Origin: Stomoxys calcitrans
Taxonomy: Eukaryota > Arthropoda > Insecta > Diptera > Muscidae
Reading direction: 5' to 3'
Assembly (NCBI RefSeq): GCF_963082655.1
Contig: NC_081555.1
Location: 25,416,776 to 25,480,775, forward strand
Length of the DNA stretch: 64,000 nucleotides
The translations under genes and the position numbers were made by a program. Of the stretch, positions 1 to 11,656 are shown piece by piece (within the stretch, counting starts at the first letter, position 1; each line of letters starts with the position of its first letter). The notes under the pieces were generated by a model, which searched no databases, was not told the DNA's origin, and was given only the letters and a program-made list of their open reading frames with translations.

Positions 1-526
1 CAAATATATGTGTCATACATAATATAAACCAAAAAGAGTGAGAGAAAAATGAAATTTGCTAAATAAAAAAGAGGATAGGTATGGCAAAGAGATAGAAAAT
101 TTGAAACCTTTATAACTAACCAACTTTGAGAAGGAAGTATTGTATTACACAAATTCAAATAAGTAGAGCAAAAAGTGTCAAAACATATTAAGGAAGATAA
201 AACAAAGGTTCCAGACTCTCCTCTGCAAAGAAGTCACCAACAACATTTGACACATTTTTGCTGTTTAACAATCATTAAGTGAATCTAAAGCGTTTGCCGC
301 CGACGGCGTCACCGCCCAGACAATTTAACAGCATGGCTGAAAGAAATTTTGAACTTTGATCTGAGTGTGAGTGTATGATGTTTACATTTACATAGGTATA
401 CACATTCACGTACACAATCAGCGCTTACACATCAAACACTGAGTGTCATTTCTTTTATTCGGAGAAATTGATGTGTGATCAATAATATACACGTTTGAGC
501 ATGTTTGGTTCTTCGATAAATGTATG
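1..526. other. non-coding, low-repeat sequence
   Basis: No coding region is recognised. The stretch is AT-rich, with a small GC-richer patch around 295-325 (GCCGCCGACGGCGTCACCGC). It ends at the TA dinucleotide that is the target site of the Tc1-like element. It lies inside the inferred first intron of shaggy, which is on the minus strand. Confidence 0.6.
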
Positions 527-528
527 TA

Positions 529-2166
529 CAGCGGTCAAAAAAAGTATTCATCATTAGCAAAATTGATAATAAATTCACTTATTTTGGGTAATTGAAGAAA
601 ATTTAAAGTAAACAAATAATGCAGTTTTATGCAATAGTTTATTTTTCGTAATATGTTTTAAAATAAATTCAAAAAATAAATTTAATTAGCGCAAAAAATG
701 CAATTTTATATAATAACACCAAAAACAGAACAAAAAAAGTATTCATCATTGATGTGCTATCATCAAAGTCAAATTCAAATATTATTTGGGAATCCCCCTT
801 TTCTGTTTTATTTAGTAAAGGAGGCTTTGCCCTTGACAGCAAATATTTAATTTCATTGAAAATATAGTTTTTGTCAAAATGGGTCGTAAGCAAAACGAGG
901 TTTCTGATGAGGTAAAAGTTTTGATAATAAAACACCACAGGAATGGTTTAACTCAAAAAACTATCAGTGAAATATTAAATAGACCACGATCTACTATACA
1001 ATCCATCATCAGAAAGTGGACAGAAACGAAAACTGTTGACAATAAACCAAGATCTGGTCGACCAAAAGCACTTTCAGTTGGAGATGTGCGTTGGCTAGTG
1101 CGGCAAGTTCAGAAAACTCCGAAGACAAATGCGACCATTCTTCGTAAAAACACTATGGAATATTTAGGGAAGGAAGTTACTACACAAACAATTCGAAATA
1201 CACTCAAAAGGCATAGTTACAGAGGAAGAACTGCACGTAAGAAGCCCTTTATAAATAAAATAAACCGAGTGAAAAGGCTAAACTTCGCAAAAATGTATGT
1301 AAAACAGCCCGAATCATTTTGGAAAAGTCATTTTTGCAGACGAGAGCAAGTTTAATCTTTTTGGGTGCGATGGAAAGGTCATAGTGTACAGAAAACCAAA
1401 TACAGAGCTTGAAGAACGAAACACAGTTGCTACTGTAAAACATGGTGGAGGTGGTTTAATGGTTTGGGGGTGTATGGCGGCTTCAGGAGCGGGAAATCTT
1501 GAAATTATTAATGGAGTAATGGATCATAAGTATTACATTGACATTTTAAAGAGGAATTTAAAAGATAGTGCTGTAAAACTTGGGCTTGGTAATAACTTTC
1601 AATATTATCAAGATAATGACCCCAAACATTCTGCTTTAAATACCAAGATGTGGATGCTGTATAACTGCCCCAAAGTCATTAAAACTCCTCCTCAAAGTCC
1701 CGACTTGAACCCAATTGAACATCTTTGGGAACATCTCGAACGCAAATTGAGAACGCGCAATTTTTCGAGCAAGAGTCAAATGCAACAGGTGATAATGGAG
1801 GAATGGACTAATATAGACCAAAATGTAACCGCTAAATTAGTCCAATCGATGTCAAACCGTTTAAAAGAAGTTATAAGACGCGGTGGTCGAATAACAAAGT
1901 ATTAATTTTTTTAAATTATGTTATTTATTTTTTTGTTTTTTTGCAATGATGAATACTTTTTTTGTTTAATTTTTTGTGTTCAGCTGTAAAATGGCCCTTT
2001 TTGTTCCAATAAATACTATTTTTTTCTTTAAAAACAATGAAATTGTGTACATATATATCACACAAGCACTACTGCATCATTAGTTTAATATGTTTTTATT
2101 CCAATTGTCTTTTGTAGACTTATTAAAAAAAAAACATTGAATGATGAATACTTTTTTTGACCGCTG
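529..2166 (+). mobile_element. Tc1-like DNA transposon with IR/DR-type ends, nearly intact
   Basis: The element is 1638 bp and is flanked by TA on both sides (527-528 and 2167-2168), the usual Tc1/mariner target duplication. The terminal inverted repeats are 27 bp and identical at both ends, starting CAGCGGTCAAAAAAAGTATT. A 20-bp part of the same motif recurs internally in matching orientation at 731-750 and 1945-1964. Each end thus has an outer and an inner direct repeat, the IR/DR layout known from Sleeping Beauty, Minos and similar Tc1 elements. Sequence between outer and inner repeats is not conserved between the two ends. One transposase gene fills the middle. The perfect ends and a single frameshift suggest recent insertion. 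Confidence 0.93.
879..1905 (+). pseudogene. Tc1-family transposase, one frameshift
   Basis: Cut-and-paste transposase of the Tc1 group. The first part (879 to about 1326, starting MGRKQNEV) carries a paired-like helix-turn-helix DNA-binding region, then a GRPK motif (SGRPKALS) typical of the linker. The second part opens from 1327 in another frame and carries the catalytic core: FADES with the first Asp, QDNDPKH with the second Asp, and SPDLNPIEHLWEHL with the Glu. There are 34 residues between the second Asp and the Glu, so this is a DD34E transposase. The reading frame changes in an A run at about 1321-1326, consistent with loss of two bases (or gain of one). No other disabling change is seen. 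The start ATG at 879 follows CAAA. Total length of about 340 codons is normal for Tc1. This copy should not make a full protein, but its ends look usable by a relative's transposase. Confidence 0.93.
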
Positions 2167-2168
2167 TA

Positions 2169-3300
2169 TGTATATGATGCACCAGCACAGATAGGTGACG
2201 TAGTAGAGGGCTCTCTAATCGAATTCAACATGGGTTATGATGTGTTTTATTGTAGTTTCAATTAGTCACGAAATGGATAAAAAGCAGATGATATGACACT
2301 AGATCACAAGTGTTACGAAATGTGTTAATGGTTTACATAAGTTACGCTCATTATTTTTGATATTTATAAATAATATAATATAATAATAACTATTGATTTT
2401 TAATTTTGCACCGAAAAAAACTTCTTAATTTAAATCTTTACTTAATCTCTTCTACTCTCTGCAATATTAATTTCATCTATGTATTTATTGTCCCAGTCAT
2501 TTATTCACAAAGCGTGATTTCCGGTGCGCAACATAGTGATCGTGTTTAAAATTTCTTTCTCACTTAGTTGCTACAATGCCAACAGCACAAAATGAGACCA
2601 GATGTCTGGTCAACACAAAAAAAAAAAAACAAAAACAAAACACTTGCATAGGGAGTCAGCCACACAAAGGCGGCACCAAATGACAGACAAGGCGGCCTAT
2701 AACGATAACAGTAAAGCTATATTACATATCGGTCTATTCGTCTGTCTGTTTGGCAGACTGTCTGCGCACACATGCATACATATATTGAAAAGAAAAATAA
2801 ATTAAAATAGGTAGACGACGACAGGCATCGATAAAAGAAGAAGGCCTTGTATTACAACATAGAGAATTAAAAAAAAGAGTTTTATAGGAGTTTACAGTAC
2901 AGAAACTGAAAAAACTACGCAAAATTCCGTGGAAACGCCACGAGAAACATGTTCAAACTGACCCTGAATAAAGGTGGACAGAATTCGAAATAAATACAGA
3001 AAATGTGTAAAAAAAAGAATACAATGATTTTACAAACAGACATTTTTGTCGAAAATGTAACCTTGTTGTAGACAAGCTCAAGGTACTGAAATAAATAAAT
3101 CATTACCAAATTATAATACAGTAGAATTTTAATGTGTTATACAAAATTTAGTTAAACAGATTCTTGTATAACAAAAAAATGCATTAATAAAGGGAAAGGC
3201 AAGAGTGTGAGCAAAGCGAGACAATTACAAACCGGAACGTAATTGCAAAATAATACCAGAAATAAGACATTAGACTGTTGGGTCTGTCTAGAATCATTGT
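2169..3300. other. non-coding sequence, no recognised gene
   Basis: AT-rich intronic sequence with short A runs and scattered CA/AC stretches. The small open frames here are AT-rich, lack family motifs and are treated as chance. No transposon ends are recognised. Confidence 0.5.
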
Positions 3301-3329
3301 TTGAAGAAAACACTGCTAATATTAGAGCT

Positions 3330-3755
3330 TTCAAAATATCGATGGCACTATCGATATTTTAATTTTTGACTGAATATCGATTGATATTTTCCGATGGATA
3401 CTATCGGAAAGTAAATTTTTGTGCAAAATTAAACAAAAATAAGCGATGCGACACTAAATGTATCCTTTAAGAAGCATTGCGCCTATAGAGGGCGCAATTT
3501 TCATATGATTTAGCTAAAATTTTGTACAATGATTTCTCTCATAACTTCCAATTGACTTTATTAATCTTGGTTTTATTTGGTCTGTGCATGGATATTGCTT
3601 CTATATAAATCGATCTCCTGATTTTTAGTTCTCATTTTAGTTTGAAATATACTAGATGGAAAAATAGCGATAGTATCGATACTATCGACATTTATTATCA
3701 AAACTATCGAAAATATCGAGTGTTGCGATTGTCGATAGCTTCCCAGCTCTACTAA
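3330..3755. repeat. TATCGATA-rich palindromic patch
   Basis: Two clusters of ATCGAT-type motifs about 330 bp apart frame this stretch. The first (3336-3400) includes TATCGATA at 3349-3356. The second (3660-3740) holds an 18-bp perfect palindrome, GATAGTATCGATACTATC, at 3669-3686 and several further CTATCGA motifs. TATCGATA is the classical fly DRE bound by DREF and BEAF-32. The paired layout could also be the ends of a small repeat. No coding capacity is seen. Confidence 0.45.
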
Positions 3756-3759
3756 ACGT

Positions 3760-5030
3760 GGCAACAATGTGTACAGCTGATTGCTAAAAAACGAGAGCGA
3801 GGAAAAATGAAGCGACAGCATGTGATTACTGGGTTGCAGTTAGGCTGGCTCAACTGATAAACGAGAATGGAACAACTAATGGAAACTAGGTTAGTTTGAT
3901 CAGACCAGGCATTAAGCAGGTATTGAGGTAGGTTCCTACCAAAATTGGTAGATTTTTATTATCTTGGTAGGTTGGTAGGCCGACCTGAAATTAATTACTG
4001 AAAAAATCACTCCTTGTCGTTTCTGTATAATCGTTAAGATTAAGATTTCATCAAACAGACGGACGGGCGTATCTATATTCTCTATGAATAACGACGATAT
4101 AGTACTTTGTAGCGTTGAAATTGTTTGTAAGGTAATTTGATGTGTTCCAAATGTAATGGCAAAATGGCTAACTGTTCGGTGATGGGTAAAAATACACTCT
4201 ATAGCACATTTTTGGCTTGCACAACATTTGCTAGGTTTTCGTTGGGTTTGGTATGATTTTTCTTAAATTTTGGTAGAAAATAATTTTCTTGAGTGGCAAC
4301 ACTGGTACTGAGCAAATCTCCTTACCCTATTTTCTGACCTGTTGTCAGACCATAATCGTTTGGTTGAGAGGGAGTGAGAGAGGGGGAGAATAAGTGATAT
4401 AGAGAGAGAGAATGAGCGATATATATATAGAGAGAGAGGGAGAAGCCATATAGAGAGTTGTTTAACATGCATTTTATATGGGAAAGCAAAATACCCGCCG
4501 CGGTTAGAGTCAGAGTCTATCGTCAAGACGATAAAATAGAATCTATTCTATTTTGGCAGCATTGCTCTCAAAGTTCTCTTCTCTCAGCATATTTCTCTCT
4601 GAAAATGTTGCCACATTTTCATAAAAATTCGCTACGTTGCCAACAATTTTCGGAGAATTTTACTTAAAATATCGTAACCTTATATGAAAAAATCTACATG
4701 TTTACAAAACTGCAGATTTTTGTGTTAAATTTATAAAAAAATGCAAATTCCTTTGGGTGATAAAATTGCTATACAGTTTAAATGCATTTTCGTGTACTTC
4801 AAAATTATTCAAAAGTGTAAAAACTGTAATAAATAAATAACATCTTTACCACCAGTCTCGCTGTGTCTCTTTCATCCCTTAAATTTGACTTCAGACACCG
4901 CGTCTCTTATTTGGTTCCACCGCCAGCGATTCTTTATGTCTTTGACTCTTGACTATTTGATTGGGTTAAGACTCTTATCAACGCAGCAGCCATTGTTAAG
5001 ATGAGACGTTGAATTTTTCATTGCAGACAA
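3760..5030. other. non-coding sequence with GA-rich simple repeats
   Basis: A purine-rich GAGA/GATATA tract lies at about 4365-4460. The rest is AT-rich intron with no recognised gene or transposon. GAGA tracts can bind GAGA factor, but nothing else here argues for a regulatory element. Confidence 0.45.
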
Positions 5031-5034
5031 CAGC

Positions 5035-5612
5035 TGCCCAAGCATAGAAGACATTGATGGCAATGTCAACAAAATTACGACTGCAATAGAGAAAGGAAAT
5101 CAGCCCAAAAAACCCCTGGATGACCGGGGAGATTAGTAACATAGGGAAAGAGGTCCGCAGACTTTTCTACAGAGCACATCGTAAAAAAACGGAAGTTTGC
5201 TGGGATGTGTACTACACTCGACTCAAAAAATACAATAAGATTACCAGAGTGGCAAAACGTGCCTCCTGGAAGCTTTTCTGCATATAGGTCCAAAGCGTCA
5301 ATGACGCCGTCAAGATGAAAGAGTTTCTCCCAAAAATCCATCTCCGAACTGAAACGTTAGCAGACGACATGGGAGTGAGAGCAGAGACAACGGAGGACAT
5401 GTTGAGGGTTTAGGTGAAAACGCATTTTCCACAGGATACGACGGGACACACGGAGACACCCGAATCTTGAAACAATAAGGTTGATCGAAGGCTTATTATT
5501 ACAGAATTTATGGTCAAGGAAGCTTTAAGGAGCTTCAAACCATTTAATTTACCCGGACCTGATGGAATATTTCAGGCGCTACTACAAAAGGAGGCCCACT
5601 ATCTGGCCACTA
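5035..5612 (+). pseudogene. LOA/Lian-type LINE ORF2 fragment (before and start of RT domain)
   Basis: Broken pieces in several frames give a typical linker between endonuclease and reverse transcriptase. One frame from about 5129 reads EISNIGKEVRRLFYRAHR and stops near 5286. Another frame follows with KMKEFLPKIHLR, and a third with FMVKEALRSFKPFNLPGPDG ending LLQKEAHYLA near 5610. KPFNLPGPDG is the conserved start of the LINE RT domain. The PGPDGIFQALLQKEA segment closely matches the LOA fragment starting at 43246, so both belong to one family. Stops and frameshifts make it dead. It ends abruptly inside the RT domain. Confidence 0.75.
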
Positions 5613-6590
5613 TTTTCATAGCGTGCCTAGTTTTTATTTGTTTTTGTTGCAAAATATTTCATCCATCCAGTTTCTACCGGTCTGGCATCCTTGCTTCCCT
5701 AACATACGTGAGTTTTATAGTTCACAATCTTCTACGCATTATCTAATTTGCCAAAATATTCGAAATGTTTTGCAAAGTATAAATTACGTATGCTTCTAGA
5801 GCTATGAATAATATGTAGCTGTCGCACAAATATGTATTTTTGCATTTAGCTACTATGTGCATCTTTCGTATTGTTTGGCAAGAAAACATCACAACAGAAA
5901 ATATATGACTTCTATTTAGAAATGAATACAACCATAATTTATAGGCTAAACAGTAAAATCTTGAAATTTGTATAGAATTAAACCACTCACATTGCACGAA
6001 CCTAGCAAGTATAATAAATATGCCCAAATCCTAAACAACTTTTCTTGGTATTTGACATTTCTTAGCTTTGTGTTGCCTGTCAATTGTGTAAAAAAAATCG
6101 TTACAGATTATTTTTTGTAATAAGGTCACACGATATGATGCCTTGCAAATTGGAGGCGTGCGTCATTTATCAGGTAAAGTTAAAAACAATTTATAACTAT
6201 TCGCTAACAACATATTATTAGCCTTTGCATCAAACCAACAAACAATTGGGTGTCATTAATCATAACATCCTAAAAATATGCCACAAAAATATTTCTGAAA
6301 ATGACAGAAACAGAAAGCTTAGTGCACTAAATATGGGGCACTTGAACTGACGATGGGAGGAAGAATAAGGCAATGGGAATGGGAAAAAGCTTTTATTCAT
6401 TGGAAAGGGGAAATACCAAAAAGAACTTGTAAATAACGCAGTGAGTGCGTGTGAATCATTTTTGCCAGAGTTGCCATGATATTTTTTTTTCAATGGCACA
6501 ATAGCTGGTATTTAAAATATTATTTATGTATTTAGCTAATTATTAAAATATTTAAAATTGATAGAAATTGATATAATTGCTCCATCTTTA
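5613..6590. other. non-coding sequence, no recognised gene
   Basis: AT-rich intron between the LOA LINE fragment and the tandem-repeat element. No motifs, ends or conserved proteins are recognised. Confidence 0.5.
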
Positions 6591-6599
6591 TGCACACAT

Positions 6600-8060
6600 T
6601 GTGGAATCTATCTATTATATAGAAATAAAAGTGTTGCGCTTTGTTTCTTTGTTTGTACGTTTTCTTTTTTCCGAGTAGACCCAAAAACGGCGAAATGTTG
6701 TATGCCCTCTTATGGCAACCCAAACCAAAAACAAACAAAATTGGTATCAAATCCCATGGCAGCCGGTTATACGTACCGATGGAGTTCTTCATCGGCAAGG
6801 GCTGCCGCCTCAGTGTACAACACACGTCTACAACAACAACAAAATTTTTATAAAAGATTGGTGCCATATAATCGTGGGGGACGTATCCAACGAAATGTAT
6901 TTCAGACTAGAGTACAAATTTGATCTACAATTTAACCCCAAAATGTCGGGCGCCCGCCCCACCCCCGAAAAACGGTCAAGAATTGCATGATTATCGATTG
7001 GCTCAATATGGGTATCAAATGAAAGGTAATTGGAAGTGAATACGAAGCGTACATAAAAATTTGGGGTCATATCCTAAGGGGACCGCCCCATCCCAAAATT
7101 ATTCACCAAAAGGACATGTACGCCGATCTGGGCAATGTTGGATTCAAACGAAAGGGACTTGAGATTAGAAAATGAAACTTAAATAAAAATTTAGGGTCAA
7201 GTCCCAGGGGGGACGCCCTACTCAAAAACCACCCTTAAATGGACTTGTAGGCCGATCTGGTTAATATGGGATTCAAACGAAAGGTACTTGAGAGTAGAAT
7301 ACGAAACTTATATGAAAATTTGGGTCAATTCCCAGGAGTCGCCCCCCCTTACATTATGCCTCAAATGGTTATGTACCCCAGACGGCACAATATGGGATTC
7401 TAACGAAAGGTACTTGAGAGTAGAATACGAATGTCATTTGGGGTCAAGTCTCTGGAGGCCGCCCGACCCCAAAATTATTCACCAAGAACATGTAGGCCAA
7501 TCTGGATAATATGTGATTCAAACGAAAGGAACTTGAGAGTAGAAAACGAAACTAAGGTAAAGTTACCTGATAAAAAACGCAAAATCCAAATTTGGGGTCT
7601 ATTCCCTGGCGAATCGCCCCAACCCAAAATTATTCACCAAAAGGATATGTACGCCGAACGGAACTTGAGAGTAGAAAACGAAATTTATATAAAATTTGGG
7701 GTCAAGTCCCAGGGGGACGCCCTAACCCAAAAACCACCCCTAAACGGACACGTAATCAAACGAAAGGTACTTGATAGTGGAATACGAAATTTATATAAAA
7801 AATTGTGTCAATTCTAGGGAGTCGCCACATCCCAAAATTATAATTATCAAATGGGAATGTACACCAAACGGGACAATATGGAATTCAAACGAAAGGTACT
7901 TGAGAGAAGAATACGAAACTTATAAAAATGTGGGGCAATCCTCAGGAGTCGTCCTATCCCAAAATTATGTCCTAAATGGGCATGCATACCATACGGGACA
8001 ATACGGCATTATAATGAAAGTTATTTTAGAGTTATACACCAGAATAAATTATTTTAGAAT
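6600..8060 (+). repeat. dispersed element with tandem units of about 115-135 bp
   Basis: The head (about 6600-6700) contains TTTGTTTGTACG and a variant of the block TCCGTATAGACTCAAAAACGG, also seen at 47600 and 48210. A short LINE-tail-like repeat (6740-6845) interrupts it. From about 6990 to 8060 there are roughly eight degenerate units, each with GGGATTCAAACGAAAGGTAC, then GAGAGTAGAATACGAAA, then a phrase like GGGGTCAAGTCCCAGGGG and a C-rich stretch. The small open frames across it are by-products of the repeat. The head, with TATATA followed by a TTTGTTTG tract and an ACGGCTGAACCGATT-like block, recalls 5' ends of insect Helitrons, but no Helitron terminus or Rep/helicase gene is seen. The family is left unassigned. 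Confidence 0.7.
6740..6845 (+). repeat. short tail repeat (CAGCCGGTT...ACAACAACAACAA)
   Basis: About 100 bp: ATCCCATGGCAGCCGGTT, TACGTACCG, ATCGGCAAGGGCTGCCGCC, GTGTACAACACAC, ending in an ACAACAACAACAA tail. Relatives occur at 28143-28245 (plus), 49708-49805 (minus) and 63944-64000 (minus, cut by the window end). The (CAA)n tail suggests the 3' end of a LINE, or of a SINE using LINE machinery. Confidence 0.65.
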
Positions 8061-8224
8061 TTAGACCACGTCAAAAGGAGTCCGGAAATACTTAAGGGTG
8101 TAGCCAAGTACACCGGCCCAGCCATTGTAAACATTTTCAGGGGCATGCATCTCTAATACCTTCCAGCCAATGTTGCCAGTATTTGGGATTTTTACACAAA
8201 CCCAATGCCTTAGGATGGGAGGTA

Positions 8225-9320
8225 TACAAATCTGGTAATTTCGTTTGAAACATCTCGAAATATTGATCTGTGACCCCATAAAGTATATATATTCTTGATC
8301 GTCTTGACATGCTAAGTCGGTCGAACGAAAGGTGATATCCGTTTGAAATTTTGCAGAGATACTTCTTATGGATGTAGGTCGTTCTGGATTGCAAATGGGT
8401 CAAATTGGTTCAGATTTAGATATGGCTTCCATATAAAATTGTACTTCGATATGACTCCTTGCGCCGCTGGAAGCCTCAATTTTTGTCCGATTTGCTTGAA
8501 AATTTTCACGGAGTGTTTTGTTATAGGTTCCATATAAACCGATCTCCCGATTTTACTTTTTGAGCCACAGGAAGCGGCAATTATCTTATTTGGCCGAAAC
8601 TTTGCACGGGGCGTTACGTTATCACTGCCAACGTCAGTGGCAATTATTGTCCTAGTCTGCTCATAACCAGATGTAACTCCCACATAAACCAATTTCCCGA
8701 TTTAACATCTGGAACTCATGGAAGCCTCAATTACTGTTTGATTTTGCTGACATTTTGCGGGTAGTGTTCTCTAACAATTTCCATCAACTATACCAAGCAC
8801 CATGGAAACCTGACATAACTCCCATATAAACCGATATAACTGACATAACTCCCATATAAACCGATCTCCCGATATGACTTTTTAAGCCCCTGGAAACCTC
8901 AATTGTTATTCGATTTGATTGACATTTTACATGTAGTGTTTTGTTATGAATTCCAACATCCACGGAGTGTGCAAATGTGTAAGCTGATATAGGCCCCATA
9001 AAAACCAATCTCTTGAGTAATCTGCTACGGCCTCTAGAAGCTTAAAGCTTTTGCCTGATTTGACAGACACTTGGTACGTAAGATACAAATATGCACTTCA
9101 TTTGAGTTCTTTTGAGGACATTTTTGGCAGAATATGATCCGATACCCCTATTTGAATTCTTGAGCCCCAAAAAGACATTTATCATCTCCAATACTCACAC
9201 TTAATACCATCCAGACAAATCCATAAATTGATATAGACCCATACACACCGATCCTCGGATTTGACTTCTTTAGACCCTAGAAGCCTGATTCATTACCAGA
9301 TTTGATTGCTACTAAATAAT
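8225..9320 (+). mobile_element. DINE/mini-me-like element, copy A
   Basis: Starts with the family end block (CGAAATATTGATCTGTGACC, CATAAAGTATATATATTCTTGATCGTC). Then come the conserved AAATTTTGCAGAGATACTTCTTATGGATGTAGGTCG region and degenerate units of about 130-150 bp with CCATATAAACCGATCTCCCGA and TTGAGCC. The far (GGCCGAATCTTATATACCC) end is missing, so this copy is truncated near 9320. The GTCC-rich stretch seen in other copies is deleted here. Confidence 0.7.
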
Positions 9321-10689
9321 TCAAACTGAGATTGGCTTCCTCAAAAATGATCGAAAACTTTTCTACGCACATCCTTTTCCATGTTTTTTTTAACAAATCT
9401 TGTACTTCACACCCTATTATTTCATTCTAATCACAATGTCAAACATCTCACTTCAACCTTGTTAACCCATTACTTAACCTGATAGGTATACATATTTTTC
9501 TTCTAATGTCATCATTCAAATGACAAATCTGGCATCCCTAATACGTCAGCACAACAATGTGATAAGCTTTCAATGAATGAATAACCCATAAAAAAATGGA
9601 TTGTCGGTTTACGTAGGAAAAATCACAAAGCCGTCATAATCGAATAAATTTAATTATAACTCATATTGATCTATAGTATTAACGATTAATTGTTGTTATT
9701 AAGTGAAAACTGAGAAACCGATCTGCTTGCTTTGTCGCCAATCAATGACAATATTTTCAATAAAACAATTGAGAATTATTTATGAGAAATAAGCTCAAGG
9801 ATCATATAATGAACACCAAGTAGTGTAACATAGCTCAAAACGAAGCCTTTGAACTTTATATAAAGAGAGAGAGGGAGAGGGAGAGAGAGAGAGAGGGAGT
9901 GAGATTAAGAGAGAGTAAAAGTGGAGTATAGCATAACTAGAGAAACAAAAATGTGTTATGGTCGAATTAAGTTTGAGGGAGAGTGGGAAGTAAAGAAATA
10001 GAAAAGTGACTGCTATATTTTGCTTTGTAAGAAAGGGAATGTGTGGCATATTACTAACAAACGTCAGGTAGTAGATTGTGTACAGATTCACAAATTCAAT
10101 TCGTACGTTAAAACACCGTATGTGAAACACACATAAGAAATTACTATTAGCCTTGCAAAAAAATATTTATTTATAAGTTTTTTAGTAAGTCGTGATTTTT
10201 CTCGTGAGTTGTGATTCCTGCCGTGTTTTGATTTGACTCACTCGTGCTCATGCAAGAAGATTTTTTCAATCAATGACACGCACAATCGTGTAATTTTTGC
10301 ATCTTGCTCACGAATTACGAGGCTCAAGTGTGATTCTCGTGTGCCACAACGACTCACGCGTATAAATCTAGCTGGCAGGCCAGTGATTACATTTAAAAGC
10401 GATGGGCTGTAAATAGATGTGGAATAAAGGGCATAGTGAGACACATGGAGGTTACCTTGGCGGAGGTATAAGCATATCCACCTACGATGCCGAATCCTGG
10501 CCAGAATATCAGAACAAGTTTTTAGTGTTGGTTATCCCCTTACTAACATTGCCGGCCTCTGGGAGTTCTTCAGCCATTAAAAATTGCTCTATAAAGAGTT
10601 GGCCGCGGTTCTGAATTGGCTAAACTGAGCTAAAATTAAATCGTGTCAGCCAATACTATACATTTCTTATTTAGTTTTATATTGACTAT
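9321..10689. other. non-coding, GA microsatellite and CTCGTGA motif cluster
   Basis: A (GA)n-rich tract lies at 9863-9915. The 111-residue minus frame over it encodes only the complementary CT repeat and is rejected. At 10185-10370 many CTCGTGA, GCTCACGAA and ACTCACGCG motifs occur in both orientations, suggesting a small degraded repeat of unknown family. Confidence 0.4.
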
Positions 10690-10772
10690 AAGATCCGATA
10701 GCACTTATTGATATAAGATCATCTCCCAGCTGTTCCTTAATGGAGGGTTCATTGATGAATTTGCACATTTTT
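10690..10772 (+). mobile_element. tRNA-derived SINE, 3' fragment
   Basis: Matches the 3' part of the SINE family defined by the full copy at 61219-61502: CACTTATTGATAT, then CTGTTCCTTAATGGAGGGTTC, then a T-rich AATTTGCAC end. The tRNA head is absent and the sequence is diverged, so the copy is old. Confidence 0.55.
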
Positions 10773-11655
10773 ACATAAGTGTGTGATGTGTATAGCCTTT
10801 AGTGGTAGTGGTTTAGTGTAGTGGTCTCATAGTTAATTTGTTTTCTATTCGAATACTTCACCATATGAATTGCATATAAGAGATATATGGTCGTCTAATG
10901 CTCTCAGTGAGTGTGCTAAAGTTGATTATATACATAGTTAGAGAAAGGTATTAATTGTTGTACTAATGAGTATATCATCAAACGGTAAAACCTAGTGTAA
11001 GTGCTGCGCTTTTGACAATGGTTTCGAGGAGGGCAGCCATATGATTGTTAAAATCTAAGCTTACATCTAGTTTTCCACATTAGAAGCGATGAATTAAACT
11101 GAATAAATAAGAAATCCCTAATGAAATTTCTTTTTAATGAAAGTAAATACGAAACAAGTACACATTATTTGTGTTAAGGTTTGACAGTTTGTTAATTTCA
11201 CTAAACAACATTAGGGTAATAGGCAAACACAACGAACAATAGATTTGTTTTGTGTTCAAATTAGTTTTGGCTATATGAGCAGAGAGTAAAATAAGCACCA
11301 TGATACCCTGTTTAAATATTATATACAAACATATACATATAAAAACGTTCTTATTATTTACTCAAGTCCAGACTTATTCTAGCAAAATTAATTAAATATA
11401 TTGATTACCCAAGAACTTAGTAGTAAAAGGGTTGAAGGCTGTGGAATGGTTATCGAATCTCGATTGTACTAGTATCAAATTAACCCTTTTACGCCTGACT
11501 CTCGTTTCCCTTGTTCGATTTCAATGAAATTGTAAATATATATATTTTTATATATAAAATTAAAATAAATTCAAATTTAAAAAATGTAAAATCCCTTAAA
11601 AACGTAAAATTAAAAAAAAGAGTTAAAAACTTAAAAAAAACTTACAATTTTAATA
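10773..11655. other. non-coding sequence, no recognised gene
   Basis: AT-rich intron with A/T homopolymer runs near 11540-11650. It ends at the start of DINE-like copy B. No gene or transposon is recognised. Confidence 0.45.
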
Positions 11656-11656
11656 A

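Noticed and set aside
9795..10130. 111-codon minus-strand frame with SLPLSLSPSPSLSLY
   Set aside because: It is the translation of the complementary (GA)n microsatellite plus flanking sequence.
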